Of a stretch of DNA of 64,000 nucleotides, positions 21,001-32,201 are shown piece after piece. This stretch comes from Paralvinella palmiformis (lineage: Eukaryota > Annelida > Polychaeta > Terebellida > Alvinellidae): NCBI GenBank assembly GCA_025642065.1, contig JAODUP010000042.1, positions 787,501 through 851,500 of the forward strand, given 5' to 3'. Within the stretch, counting starts at the first letter, position 1, and every line of letters starts with the position of its first letter. The position numbers and the translations under genes were made by a program. The notes beneath the pieces are model-generated. The model saw only the letters and a list, made by a program, of their open reading frames with translations. It was not told where the DNA came from and ran no database searches.

Positions 21001-24000
21001 CATCATGTCAACCATTCACTGTGATCATTATGACCAGGATATGATATATACTAGTCAGGATTTGATATATACTAGTCAGGATTTGATATATACTTGTCAG
21101 GATTTGATATATACTAGTCATAAACTGGTATGTTGGAATTATCACTTTTAGAGTCAGATATACAGTTCTGATACCACAAGTACGTTAGAATGTAGGGATG
21201 TTGTCATGAGTTATCATTCTGAGCTGATTTATGATTGGATAAAGTGTTGAACATTTAATCATTTCTAGTGGATCTCATTATCTGTTTATTTGTGTATTGA
21301 TATTGTATTGGATACATATTGCTGCATCTGAGTCTGGTCCTGGATAATAGCTCCAATGTGTGTTTCACTTTTTCAGATATTGGTCTTGCAACACACTTCG
21401 AATCTATGTTAAAGACGGGAGAATGGCAGCAGAAGCCACCACCAAAAGCATATAAAGTGCTCCAGCCAGACAGAAAGTTAGTTTCGTATCACTTAAACAA
21501 CTGCTTTGTAGTATAGTAACCAACATGGAACAGGATGTAGGGGAACTAAATGTAGATTTGCGAAAGGCCAAAGATTTGTGACTTTCTTTTGATTGGTCTG
21601 CATCACAACTGTGAACATAAATGAAAGGTTCTGATTCATTGGTCGATTATTGCAGTGTTATTTGATGGCACAGATCACTACCACCCAAGTTTGAACCTCA
21701 GCGTCATCATATCTGAAGGGTGTTTCATCTTTGACTTCGCTTCATTACCTTTGGAGGTCACTTGGCCCATTTAGCCTACAATGTACACAAAAGTGGCCGT
21801 AAAACATCAATCATAATCATGGCCATTTTTGTGCTAATGGTAAGCTGAATGGGCTCAACAGGCCCCAGAGATAATGAAGTGAAATAATAGTTACGGTTCA
21901 CTTCAGTTAACGCTAGACCTGAATTTGAGTGTTAGAGCTAGAGATCTGTGCCCAACCGCATTACCATTTCGACAATGGAGATGCTTGTAACACATTTTAG
22001 GAGAGTGGGGTGAAAGTACATTGGTTGCATGCTAAAAATTGACCAGTGGAGATAGTTGATATCTAATTCAAAATTCTTTTAGTGGTTGGCACCCTGCACT
22101 ACAAACCTCTGTGTTGTGGGTTCAAATCCAGCTCATCCCTGTATTTGTGGGGATTTATTTCCTTAATAGTCGCCCCATGGCCGTATGTCTTGGGTGTTGC
22201 CAGTGTCGAGGCTAATTAATTCAAAACAACAACAATGTAGTTGTTTTATAAACAAAAAACCAGGACACGTCCAAAATTTTCAGTTTCCATCTTACCACTG
22301 GCAATGGGTAATTAAGATCACAGTGATGATAAATGCGAGCCGTTCTTCACTGTTCCGGCGATTTAATTTATGTTAATCGATGTACGATATTAAATTTTCC
22401 TGTGCAATTCTGTCGTCCTTTGATTGCTGATATTAGCAAGGTTGATGATGTTGATTACTGTTTTTTTGCCTCATTTCAGAAGATTAAAACTAAAACATGG
22501 AGTACGTCGATACCAAAGGAAGTTGAAGAAAAATACATCAGCAGCTATATTATCTTCTACAAGTAAGTGAGATCACTGGCCAGTAGAGTTTATTGGATGT
22601 GTTAAATGGGTGCTTTTCTAAATGTGTGTGTGTACCATTTAAACTTCTGTGTAAGTCTGTCTCCTATATAAGACAGGGTTGGTATACAAGTCAATATTGT
22701 GGCAACTGCCTAACTTGGCTATAAGACAAGACAGAATTCAAAACTTTTAAAAGATATTATTTTCAGAAAAATGTCACTTTCTTTTTGACCTGGCACGTTG
22801 AAATTATCGAGACCGCCGAACTAGTGGTAGAGATTTGTGTATGTAGAACTGATTTCACAGCCAAAGACATCAGCAATATTAGTATATAAAACTATGAAGA
22901 CAGCTAATCATGCTGAAATTTTTAATTATTGCTGGTACTCACAACTATATGTTTTTAAAACATCGACTGAAACAATTTAAAATACAAAACTGTTGCTGAT
23001 AATTGCAAATTAAATTGATATGTTTAGTAGAAACATGAATAGATCTAACTGAAACATAAAACAAATTGTACCTATTATCGCTCAGCAAACCTGACAGCTT
23101 TTATTTCGGCAGACTCATGTATAAGACGAGTGGGGGGAATGCATTATTTCAAAGATTAAAACCTAGTCTTATACGCAAGTGGGCGTGAGTGATGAGAGTA
23201 TATATCGAAATATTAGGTGCCTGCACGTGATTAATTTAGGTTGATGTAATCGGTGATAGTTATGCACTAATTGATAATGAAAGGCTGGAACAAAAAAATT
23301 GATCTGGTACCATATTTATATGAAGTCAACCACTTTTCTGCTCTCATGCATGTTCAATTTGGCTGTTCTAGATCAGCTCTTGTAATTTTTTTCTTTTGGT
23401 GCAGTAGGAGTGAACTTGTTTAAATGTATAACTCCCAGAAATGGCTTCGTATCATCTAGGTTTTTATTTCTGCTGAAACTGTAATAGCTTCATGATGACA
23501 AAGTGTGTGTGTGTGCCTCGCTAACTAATTTAATTAACTAGTTTTGGTTAAGCCTTAAATATTTTCAACCAATTACTTATGTCATTACTTCCATTGTTTT
23601 ATAACATGGAGGAAATAGGTCAGGTGAGACTAAAAGGTTGGATATTTTTATTTTAGTAAGTCTATGAATCTTAAAGTCAGTTGTAGTAGTAGTAGTAGTA
23701 GTAGTAGTAATAATAATAATAATAATAATAAAGTGCCCTTAAAGGAACCATTCAAAGACACTGTACAAATAATATGTAATATAATAATACCCCAAATAAT
23801 ATAACTGTAAAAACCCTATAAGCAATTTAAAAGTTAAATATTATTTATGTGTGAAAGTAACCTTGAACAGGTTTGTTTTTAGAATAGTAGAGCAGGAGTT
23901 AGAGCATGTGGCTGTAAACTTTCCAGTTATTGGTTCATAGGACATTTCCATGGGAAGTTTACTCTCGTCACACATGTCTAATGTGTGACCAGTGTATTAT

Positions 24001-26431
24001 CTAAGTGACTCAATTCGGAGTCATGTTGAATGAAATGATTAATATGTTTGCTAAAGATATCTTTACATTGGCCTTCTCGCCTCTGTTTGTATTGCTGCTT
24101 GCTTAACTTTTTTTTAACTTGTTCATGTTTCAGAAATACGTAACAAATACGAACAGAAACAGCTGAGCAGAAACCTCGTCAACAGTCCGGTTAAGATGTC
24201 GGGCAGCTCAGCTAACAATGACAAGAAATTAATGAGAGCTGAAGTCAGGCTACGAAAACAGAAGATGTTGGGTAAGTTTTGAGTTTGATTTCTTAAATTA
24301 GAGATGGTGTTCTGTATACATGTAAGAGACATCTAAACAGATTAGTTTGTTACAAGATTACTGTGTTTGTCTTTTTTATATCTTATCTCTGGTAACCTGT
24401 GTATGGTGAGTTCGAAACCTGTTTCTTCTTCAGAATCACTGCGCCATATTGGACGTGTTGGCAGTTCAAATGACTTGCATTCCGGAGACTCTTCGGGTTT
24501 GGGAAGTAGCAGCCAGTCACAGATGTGGAAAGAGCTGAAAGAGGGAATGAGAAGAAAACGAGGAGAAAGTGCATACGACATCAACAACATTGTGATACCT
24601 TATAGCATCGCTGCAGCCACCAGAGTAGAAAGGCTTCAGTACAAGGAAATTCTGACACCAAAGTGAGTGTTACCTGTCTGAAAAGTGCTCATTATAATTA
24701 GTTTGTGTTTACTTTGCATTGGTGTTGTTGTTGTTTCTTAAGAGCCGTGTTGATGTTCTGCAATAATTGCAGTTAGTCAGTGAACATTTGTCCGGTTCAT
24801 TGATGCAAATAATCTTTGTACATTTGTCAAGGTGGCGAGAGGTGAACAGCTCGGCTGCCAATGATGAAAGTTCAGTCGTAAACGTGCAGCCAGAGGCTCC
24901 GGAAGTGTTCGTCTCACTTCCCGAACCCTCATCTGATCCACATGTCGATCTGACCAAACTGAGCACCAGTGTCACAGAACTAGATGATTCTGAAGTATGT
25001 ATAAACCAGAATAAAGATTGGAATCATCTTAAAAGCATAATCCTTTTCCCTCACCTATCCTTTCCTGGCATAAAAAAAACCTTTGAAATTTTGTTCTATA
25101 AGCAGTCTTCTTTTTAGTCAGGTAAGTACTACATCTAATGTATTTTTTAAATATAAATAACTTAATCTGTGTTACCATCTTGATAGATAATATTTTGTTG
25201 ATGATTAATTGAGGTTAGATAGTGCATCTTGACAGGTGTAAGTTGGGTGATGAGTGCTGGCTGTCTCTTGTTTATCTAATTTGTTTCTGTATTGGATCAC
25301 TCCAGCAGAGTTTGGCTACAGCCAGCGATATTAATTAAGTCAGCTCTCCTAATGGGAACGTGTTACATAATAAATTTTTAGATATTGCAGTGGTGCTCTA
25401 TGTTAGTATTTTAATGATTGTTAAGAGTTTGATGTTTTATTAAATATGATTTCAATAGCCCAACCCAGTATTATTGACCTGGTTAATGTCTATACGGTGG
25501 GATAGATGGTTTAAGGAGAAAATTTGTGTGTGCTAGAATCGGGGTTCCGGTGGATCTTGGAAAATAACAAATTAATTTTCTAGGTCCTGGAAATGTCCTT
25601 GAATATTAAAAACTTATTCTACCAGTATGGAAAATGTCGAATATCTTGGGTTTACCTAAAGCATGGTCAGTTGACAAATGTTGTCATTTGAGATGACTAT
25701 ATTTTAAGAATTTCTTTCTATCTTAGGTGGAAGATTTGTCAGATGATGTCTTCAGACAGCGCCACCTGCGATGTGAGATCAGCGAGAAGCAAAGATTTGC
25801 CACTGCATTACCATCTAAAACCAAACGGCGCAGTAGAACTTCTCAGCGTCTGGACAGTGTTACTGCTTGTTCAACTCAAATCGATCCGAGTTCACCTGAT
25901 AACGTCCAATCACAGGAGTCTGCATACACCGTGACACCTCCAAGTACTCCTGGTCTGTCCAGTACTGCTCCGGAAGACGGCGATGACCTTATGAGAAAGG
26001 CTGCCCATCAGGATCACAGTCGTAGACGCAGCAGCTCGGTGTCATCGGCCAAGAGTCATCGCAGTCGTTCGACATCACACAGCGAAGAAAGACGCTTATT
26101 CTATGAGGATGACAGGCCCATTGTTCCCTCGTGGACAAAGCGGAAGTTCCCTTTAATGACCGAAGAATACGAGATGCTCACTGCCTCGCCTTCGTCCAAG
26201 AACAACTGCCTCCAGCTTAGATATGGCATTAGCTCGGCTAAAGTAATAACTGAAGAGATGGTCATGACCGTACCAAATATACCTACCTCACCTATTCATG
26301 CTGATAACAGTGATACAAGCTCAGATATTGTGGAGGATCCAGATGATCCAGAATGGACTGTAGTTACTGAACGCCATCATCAGCAGCCAATCAGGCAGTC
26401 ACCTCTTGTGCTAAAGCTAGCCAAGAGGTGA
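13668..26431 (+). CDS. KANSL1: KANSL1, KAT8 (MOF) regulatory NSL complex scaffold; eight coding exons
   Basis: KANSL1 is the nuclear scaffold of the NSL complex that acetylates histone H4 through MOF/KAT8 and also binds WDR5. Joining eight exons gives 1169 codons with every splice in frame (human about 1105). The N-terminus MAPALT matches human [10 protein letters not shown] coiled-coil region ([15 protein letters not shown]...GFVEQ) is near 286-330, an acidic [12 protein letters not shown] box precedes residue 445, and the block [11 protein letters not shown]...DLEYRIRQQ spans 450-481. AARCRPV near 614-620 fits the WDR5-binding arginine motif. A Cys cluster is at 649-661. The PEHE domain, which contacts MOF, begins with [14 protein letters not shown] near 847 and runs to WTKRKFPL near 1071-1078. 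ATG 13668 is chosen for homology and a purine at -3; ATG 13626 would add 14 residues in poor context. Confidence 0.93.
15815..16010 (+). mobile_element. SINE family B copy
   Basis: B-box-like AGGTTTAAATCC near 15848, then GTTTGTGGAATATGTTTC and CCATATGTATCGGGTGTGA in the family order. It lies in sense orientation within a KANSL1 intron. Confidence 0.55.
16100..16430 (+). mobile_element. SINE family B copy split by other sequence
   Basis: The front part (GTTTTGATTCC and TGTTTGTGGGATGTTGCC, near 16150-16190) and the tail (TGTATGTCCG...GAAGTTAAACAACCCAATCAG, near 16380-16425) match family B. About 200 unrelated bases separate them, which suggests an insertion into an older SINE. Confidence 0.4.
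18000..18160 (+). mobile_element. Decayed SINE family A copy
   Basis: B-box-like AGGGTTCAAATACC near 18047 and the body CTTTATTACATTTGAAGGTCAC...TTTTAGCTAACAGTGTCCACAAATG, which aligns with the family A body with many substitutions. Confidence 0.6.
19092..19849 (+). CDS. KANSL1: KANSL1 coding exon 2
   Basis: Acceptor TGTTACAG|T at 19090-19091 gives [16 protein letters not shown], close to human SEWKWAADRAAI. It ends with HPVLSFTE at donor GAAG|GTATGC (19850). It carries the WDR5-type AARCRPV motif and the Cys cluster CHCC..CAMC. Confidence 0.9.
21043..21122. repeat. 21-bp tandem repeat, four units
   Basis: Unit GATATATACTAGTCAGGATTT repeats almost perfectly (one A to T change in unit three; unit four is partial). 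It lies in the KANSL1 intron at 19850-21376. Confidence 0.95.
21377..21476 (+). CDS. KANSL1: KANSL1 coding exon 3
   Basis: A 100-base exon after CTTTTTCAG, encoding [22 protein letters not shown], matching human ...LHFQSMLKSQWQNKP. Donor AGAAA|GTTAGT at 21477. Confidence 0.88.
21668..21816 (+). mobile_element. SINE family A copy, left half of an inverted pair
   Basis: Starts at the middle of the tRNA-like head (CACAGATCACTACCACC), continues through the body TTCGCTTCATTACCTTTGG and ends in GGCCGTAAAACATCAATCAT. A reverse copy begins at the next bases. Confidence 0.85.
21818..21983 (-). mobile_element. SINE family A copy, right half of an inverted pair
   Basis: Reads as family A on the minus strand: ATGGCCATTTTTGTGC, GGTAAGCTGAATGGGC, ATAATGAAGTGAA and finally the head with GATCTGTGCCCAACCGCATT. 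Its tail abuts the tail of the copy at 21668-21816. Confidence 0.75.
22075..22235 (+). mobile_element. SINE family B copy
   Basis: Head AGTGGTTGGCACCCTGCACTA and B-box GGGTTCAAATCC, body GTTTGTGGGGATTTATTTCC and GCCGTATGTCTTGGGTG, tail GTCGAGGCTAATTAATTC. Located in the KANSL1 intron at 21477-22479. Confidence 0.7.
22480..22562 (+). CDS. KANSL1: KANSL1 coding exon 4
   Basis: An 83-base exon between CATTTCAG and donor ACAA|GTAAGT. In the frame set by the previous exon it reads K-RLKLKHG...[13 protein letters not shown] without stops, matching the human KLSLKHR...SSFLTTA region. Other frames give no such match. Confidence 0.82.
23683..23815 (+). repeat. (GTA)n(AAT)n tract followed by LINE-tail-like module
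   Basis: A trinucleotide tract at 23683-23731 leads into AAGTGCCCTTAAAGG...CACTGTACAAATAATATG, which resembles the module after the LINE fragment at 715-850 (GCGCC...GGCGCTTTACAATATT). Confidence 0.5.
23890..24020 (+). mobile_element. Worn SINE family B-like copy
   Basis: GTTAGAGCATGTGGCTG (A-box region), a short B-box-like GGTTCATAG, then ACATGTCTAATGTGTGACC...GACTCAATTCGG in the order of the family B tail. It lies just upstream of KANSL1 coding exon 5. Confidence 0.4.
24134..24271 (+). CDS. KANSL1: KANSL1 coding exon 5
   Basis: 138 bases between TGTTTCAG and donor TTGG|GTAAGT. In the inherited frame it reads [16 protein letters not shown]..., a basic, low-conservation linker. The other two frames contain stops, so phase alone supports the exon. 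Confidence 0.8.
24434..24662 (+). CDS. KANSL1: KANSL1 coding exon 6 (start of PEHE domain)
   Basis: After CTTCTTCAG it encodes a Ser-rich linker and then [16 protein letters not shown]...[14 protein letters not shown], nearly identical to human KANSL1. Donor CCAAA|GTGAGT at 24663. Confidence 0.92.
24832..24994 (+). CDS. KANSL1: KANSL1 coding exon 7 (PEHE, middle)
   Basis: After TTGTCAAG it completes K and reads [14 protein letters not shown]..., matching human TPSWREV. It ends at phase 0 with TELDDSE and donor GAA|GTATGT. Confidence 0.9.
25540..25660. repeat. Interspersed GTCCTGGAA-type repeat fragment
   Basis: Contains GGTCCTGGAAATGTCCTTGAAT, the same vocabulary as the longer element at 28785-29075. 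Lies in the last KANSL1 intron. Confidence 0.4.
25727..26431 (+). CDS. KANSL1: KANSL1 terminal coding exon
   Basis: After TATCTTAG it reads [13 protein letters not shown] (human IEDLSDAAFAALH), then Ser/Arg-rich sequence, the PEHE end WTKRKFPL and a basic tail KLAKR before TGA. The last approximately 90 residues are acidic and poorly conserved. Confidence 0.92.
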   Translation: MEDLSDDVFRQRHLRCEISEKQRFATALPSKTKRRSRTSQRLDSVTACSTQIDPSSPDNVQSQESAYTVTPPSTPGLSSTAPEDGDDLMRKAAHQDHSRRRSSSVSSAKSHRSRSTSHSEERRLFYEDDRPIVPSWTKRKFPLMTEEYEMLTASPSSKNNCLQLRYGISSAKVITEEMVMTVPNIPTSPIHADNSDTSSDIVEDPDDPEWTVVTERHHQQPIRQSPLVLKLAKR

Positions 26432-28784
26432 TGTCACACTGATAGCATTGTGCAGTTTAACTTGTATGCTTCCCTGTGTGTGCACACGTGCATGTGTTTG
26501 TGTGTGCGTCTGCTTGCAGATATACCCCCAAAACACATACACACATAATGTTGGTAGCTGTTACTTGTTGAAGGTCAACCATCTATAGGTGAAAGCAACA
26601 GGATGACTGTTGATGGTTAATTTGTCTGCTGATCTATACCCACAGATAAGCTCTTGTATAAACAGTTCACTGATGCTGTGTGCCCCGACTATTGTGTACA
26701 GTTTATTGAGGCATCGGTCCATATCATGATTTGATCATTATCCGAGTTGTTGCGACTTGTTTGTTAACAATGTGAGCTTCATCTAGTTTTGAATTGCACT
26801 AGTTCGGGTGGTCTTTAAATGTGCTGGCTCTTCATCACAGTATGTCTTGCTAATGATTCCTGTTCTTGTGAAATGCCGTGTAGGCAAAATTTAAATCATG
26901 TCGACTAGCCTTCAGTGTTTGAACAAGTTCGTTGAATGTGTTTGACAAGTGAGAGCTCGTTTCGGAGGGGGTTTGATTCTCTTTATCAGAGTAGGATTCG
27001 ATAAATCCAGTTTTAAGATCTGTTTGTTAGACTATGATGGCATGCTTCGGTTAAAACGGAGCACTAAGTACGGTTGACAGTGTTTCTGCTTATTTTCGTA
27101 TTTTGCGGGTTATGGTAGTTTGTTTGTTAAGTGACATAGATGATAACAGGTCGGAGTTTGTGTGGTTTTATCTGGCGGTATGACAGCAAATTGGCCTGTG
27201 TGTGTGTGTGTGTGTGTTGTATATGCTTGTACATAACAAAATAGCATACTTGATCTGTAACTGCTCTGTATGTCCGAGGTATTCACGCACAGGCAATGCC
27301 AACCACGGGAGTGTGGTTGGCGAAAAATTAGATTTTTCTTCGTGTCATATACGAGCACCAATTAGTGCTTGGTGAGCCATAAATTGAGTTTTTGCCGTGT
27401 CCAGCCGATCTGTCCTTTTGCCTACAAACTGTTTTGTTGCCATTTCGAAATATTCCGCAAATATCCCGGTACCCGTTGATGAAGCGATCGTTGTTGGCAA
27501 ACATCTGAGAAAATCGAGCGATGTAATTTCTGTTTATTTTCGCTTGCATACTTCAGATTGTTTTCATTGCAGAATTGGTTAATCACTCTCCACAACTGTT
27601 TTGGCATGCGCTGAATATTTCAGAATCGTGTCCCGTTAATTTTGCCGACAATTCTCTGAAGAGAGTTCGAAATAATTTCGTTAATCCGGACTTTTTCGAA
27701 AGGCGTTGGAACATAATTTGAAATGCATAGATAATGATTGCAGCCAGGTGCGTTTGTGGCCATTATGAACATAATTTGATGTGTGCCCTACGATGATGAC
27801 TGCTTACGGTAGATAGTCTGGCATTTCTCACTTCATTCTTGTTTATTTGGAGGCTCTGATACCGAAAGCGTCGAAGGTAAAAAGAAAGATACGATGCTGT
27901 TTAATTGGTAGTAATGTGTACCTTTTTGTTGGCAATAAATTAATCACATGCATTTGTTCCATCCTTGTCAACAACAAGTCCTGCCTGTTCTGTTCTGTTG
28001 TACGTATGGAATTACTGGAATCTGGTAAATAGTTGGCCGGTCTTTGAGAAAGAGGATTATGATAGCACATCTCCGTAATAGATTTCTGGTGAGTTGCTAA
28101 CGAATAAAAATTAAATGGTACAGATTCAACTTTGACATTATTTGCTCATTTGTTTCTAAACTTTCTTTGCCTCGGTTCGTTTTTTTTACGAACTTGTATC
28201 GGATGGCTTTGGCATTGATTAGTTTTAAAAGAGGCAAAATCACGATCTTTGCACGTTATTTAACAATACAAAGAGAAGTAATCTACGTATTTACGTTGTG
28301 CAGCGTGGAAATTTTATGTTGTAGGTACAAAAACGCAATCAATTGAGCCTTATTAAATCTCTTCAAAATATAGAAATACACGAGTTCGTTATGATGTAGA
28401 TAGCGGTTCTCTCGGTTACATTATGATATAGCAGTCATTTATATGTCGTCATTTGATCACATATCTATTATCAGTGGCTGTGCCCAATAGGCGACAGCCA
28501 GAAGTCTCTACCCAGAAATTCAACAAGACATATGTTATCACTATGTATGCACAATATTCATATTGGTTTATGTTATTAAAATCATCTGAACTTCATTTAA
28601 ACAAAACTAAAATGTATAAAATTTTAGTGTGCTACATTCTTTACTTGTTTATTAAGTTACAATTGTTTATTGAAGCCTTCCTCGACATTGCTACATTCTC
28701 ACTGAGGATGTATGTTTATTTAATGTGCTATACAGGGGATGTTTATTCCACTAAAATAGGAAGACACGTGATCCTTCAAATGAT
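26432..28784. other. KANSL1 3' flank or 3' UTR, no further gene seen
   Basis: Relatively repeat-poor sequence after the KANSL1 stop, with (GT)n at 27196-27218 and a perfect 9-bp hairpin (GCCAACCAC / GTGGTTGGC, 27298-27321). AATAAA occurs near 27936 and 28102. How far the 3' UTR extends cannot be told. Confidence 0.45.
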
Positions 28785-29075
28785 GTGGGTTCGCACAGGT
28801 CCTTGAAAACCTGGAATTTGAAAATTTGGATTCCAGGCCTGGAATGTCCTGGAATTTTTTTTTAGAGTTTCTTGAAAGTCCTGCAATTTGGACATATAGA
28901 TCTATATTTCTAATCGTAAGCGTACATTAATTCAGTTGTTTCACTTCTTCCGAAATATGGGTGTATCTTTGCACGTTAAAAGTTTGTGAATTCATTTAAA
29001 AGGTCCTTGAGTCTGACATTAGAAGGTCCTGGAAAGTCCTGTAATCTGAGATGTCAAAATGTGTATGAACCTTGT
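28785..29075. mobile_element. MITE-like element with GTCCTGGAAAGTCCTG core
   Basis: Begins GGGTTCGCACAGGTCCTTG and ends GGTCCTGGAAAGTCCTG...GTGTATGAACCTTG. The ends form a weak inverted repeat (GGTTCGCACA against GGTTCATACACA). A shorter relative is at 25540-25660. No protein is coded. A non-autonomous DNA transposon is the simplest reading; no target duplication was confirmed. Confidence 0.45.
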
Positions 29076-32000
29076 TCACAAATTGAAATATGTAATCATG
29101 CATATTATCCCCGATAATTAATGTTAAAAAATCATTTCATACAGTAAAATAAGATCACTGAGAGATTAAATCTTTTCTTCTAATACAAAAATAATGTCTG
29201 TTGAGCATTTGGTGATATCAGATAAATGTCTACCTGCGGCAGGTGTAATATCGATGAATTGAGTCGATATAATATCAATAATTGATTACTGGCGGCACTT
29301 GTAAATTACATATTTTGTTTGTTTGCCATAATTCTGTGATGATTATCTCTCTATATACACATGTATGTTTTGTTATATTTTAACCTCGAGGGGACGGAAT
29401 TATCCCGTGTGTGTACCCTGTTCATTTGGATGAAAGGCATGCTCCCCTATGTTAATCTTTGAGCCTTATTAAATCAATCATTCATTATTAATGATTCAAT
29501 AGAGTCATTAATGGTTTGCAGGATATATTTGGAATAATCTATTGGATAATGTGATTTAACTGGACTTGTTTAAAAAAAAATTGCTCCTACTTTTGTTTCT
29601 AGAGCAATCTGAAATAATTCAACTAATCATGGAAGCGTATGAAATGACCCAAGAGAGTGAATTTCCACTGTTCACATCTTGTGGTTGAGTGAAATGAATT
29701 ACTCCAAAATATACTTCAATAAACTGCAACTGGGTGACCATGACTTGGGATCGCTTAAATTGATCAATTTTCATCTTTTTCATATAATTATCTCATTTCA
29801 CTGAAGAATAGCCCCTTGGACATATATCAGATATGAGATCAGCGCGAAGTTACAAATACCACTCATTCACTCATTTATAAACCCTTTGACTTGTAAGATT
29901 GATGATGCTAAGTTCATTTAAGCCAATATTGTATAAAATATTACAACGGTTTACTTAGCAAAAAGAGCATACAGCTTCTATCAAAATGGAATGAGTTAGC
30001 AAGTCCCATCGTTGACCTTTTCCAGGCAGCAGGAATTTATAGCCGAGTATTTTTCACATCGCAAACAACTCTCGGCGAAGGTCTGTATTTGTGTGAGATC
30101 CGCGTAGGGACGCCACCTTACATTTTCGGTGAGATTCTAATTTCATATAATGTCGCAAGGAATTTGTTAGGTTCCTAAGCTATATTAGATCGTTGCGAAT
30201 GTCTCTGTACATTTCTTTCTCACGAATATATTTTGTATTATGTAAATGGTATTATTTTCTGGAAAAACGTGACCCATCCAAGCATTTGCTCGATGCTGGG
30301 CTCATGAAATGCAGAGGAGTATGCACCATTAAAACAGTTATCAACATATATACTAGCAGGAACCCGTACTTCGTCCGGGACTTTTTTATACAGTTTAGTG
30401 CGATATTACCATTGAAAATTAAAAATAATTCTCACGATATCATTTCACAGAAAATCTCTTCTCAAATGCCAGTAAAATGTCACTAAGTTAAAATTGTCTT
30501 AGGTACATTCCAGCGATTATGTGTGGCATTTATACCCAGCGGTCAGTGGCGAATGGACCCAGAAAATTCAGGGTTTGCCATCGAACGGCCGCTTCGGGAG
30601 GCTTCATGCAGTGGCGACTTGCCAGGGCACCACACCAATAATGACATTGCTATGCATTGAAAAGGTGGCTAAAATTGTCAGGCAATACTTAGTTAATAGT
30701 ATTTATACATTGGCCTCATGTATGCAAAGTTTACAGTCCAAATAGATTAGAACTAATCTCTTGTAAATCCCGCCCACTTGAAGTTGTATATATTACATAT
30801 TTTGGGGGAATGTCTCGGCGGTTTCTTTTTCATTCCTTCTATTGGTGCATTTATTTGATGTCATTTGGTTCGAAGGCTGAAACAGACTGTGTGTTGTTGG
30901 TTCGATAATCAGGTTCTAAAGAGCAAAATTCCTATGCTTCTATATGGTTTCCCACTAGTTTGGTGCATTATGTTTATAAGCTCGATGCTTATTAAAGCTA
31001 ACGCCTTGTTCTAAATCCCCCCCCCCAGCATGGTCAGATACGCTAGATTAATAACTCAATTACGAAAAGATTGAAAAATGTCTACGAAGAGTTAGAAAGA
31101 TCTCCGCGCACATGGATTGGCATGGCACCGCAGACCCTTCAAGCAGGACGATGAGAAACTTTTGAGGGAAATTGCGTATTATATTATAGATGTGAGATAT
31201 AAGCCCCATTCTAACTGAAAACTACTAACTTCTCATCCAGGACCCTCTAAGTGTGAAATTGGCTTCCAGGGGAACAGTATAGAAATATTGGAGTTCTTTG
31301 TGAGGGGACTTCAACGTCTAATATAATATATGGAACGTAGACAGCCGCTAATGAGGAGATACGTCAGCCAATATAGTGAGATGATACATTGGTATCTGGT
31401 TACGTTATTATACTGTTCCCGTTTTGGCCAGCCAAGGAACCTCGTGGGTTTCGAGCGCTTAGATTTTGGCTAAATGTGGACGTTATGATAATCTAAGCAG
31501 TACCCATTCTCTCCCAGTTCGCCTCTAAAACAATCGAGTCACGCAATAAATACAAGCCACAAACAACGTCCAGAACCGGCAAAGAAAAACAACTTGTGCG
31601 TGAACATGTCTTTATTATCAAAATTCATTCTGCTCGGCCGATTCCTGCGAAATCATTGTGAACGATTTATATGCAATAACATATTACGCGGCAAAATAAG
31701 GTTTCGTTGCGGTGGAAATGTTATCAACAAGAATACATTTAAGTAGCTATTCACCGGGTTGTGAGGTCAGTTTTAAGGTAAATATAATAAAAGCGTTAAC
31801 ACAAGCTTATCTGGTCCCAAGTACCACCAAGCACAGCTATGCATATCAGACATTAGCACCACAGTCTATATTTGCATATGTATTTATTGGACGCGTGATA
31901 AATATGCATTTATTGTTCTCACAGATCGACTCAGAGAGGACCACTCATTTAGTCTTGAGCAACATTCGATGGTTCATAACGTTTGCGTAATATGGGCCAA

Positions 32001-32157
32001 AAGATATAATATCATGCTTATGTAAACAAAATATAATATATTTGTTTATTTTCTGTGAACAATCAGAACAATGGGGTACCTTACCAAAATCGATTCAACA
32101 GATGGCTCTGCTACGCAACTAGGTTATAGTTATTACCAGATGCACCATCAGTAGCTC

Positions 32158-32201
<44 letters not shown>

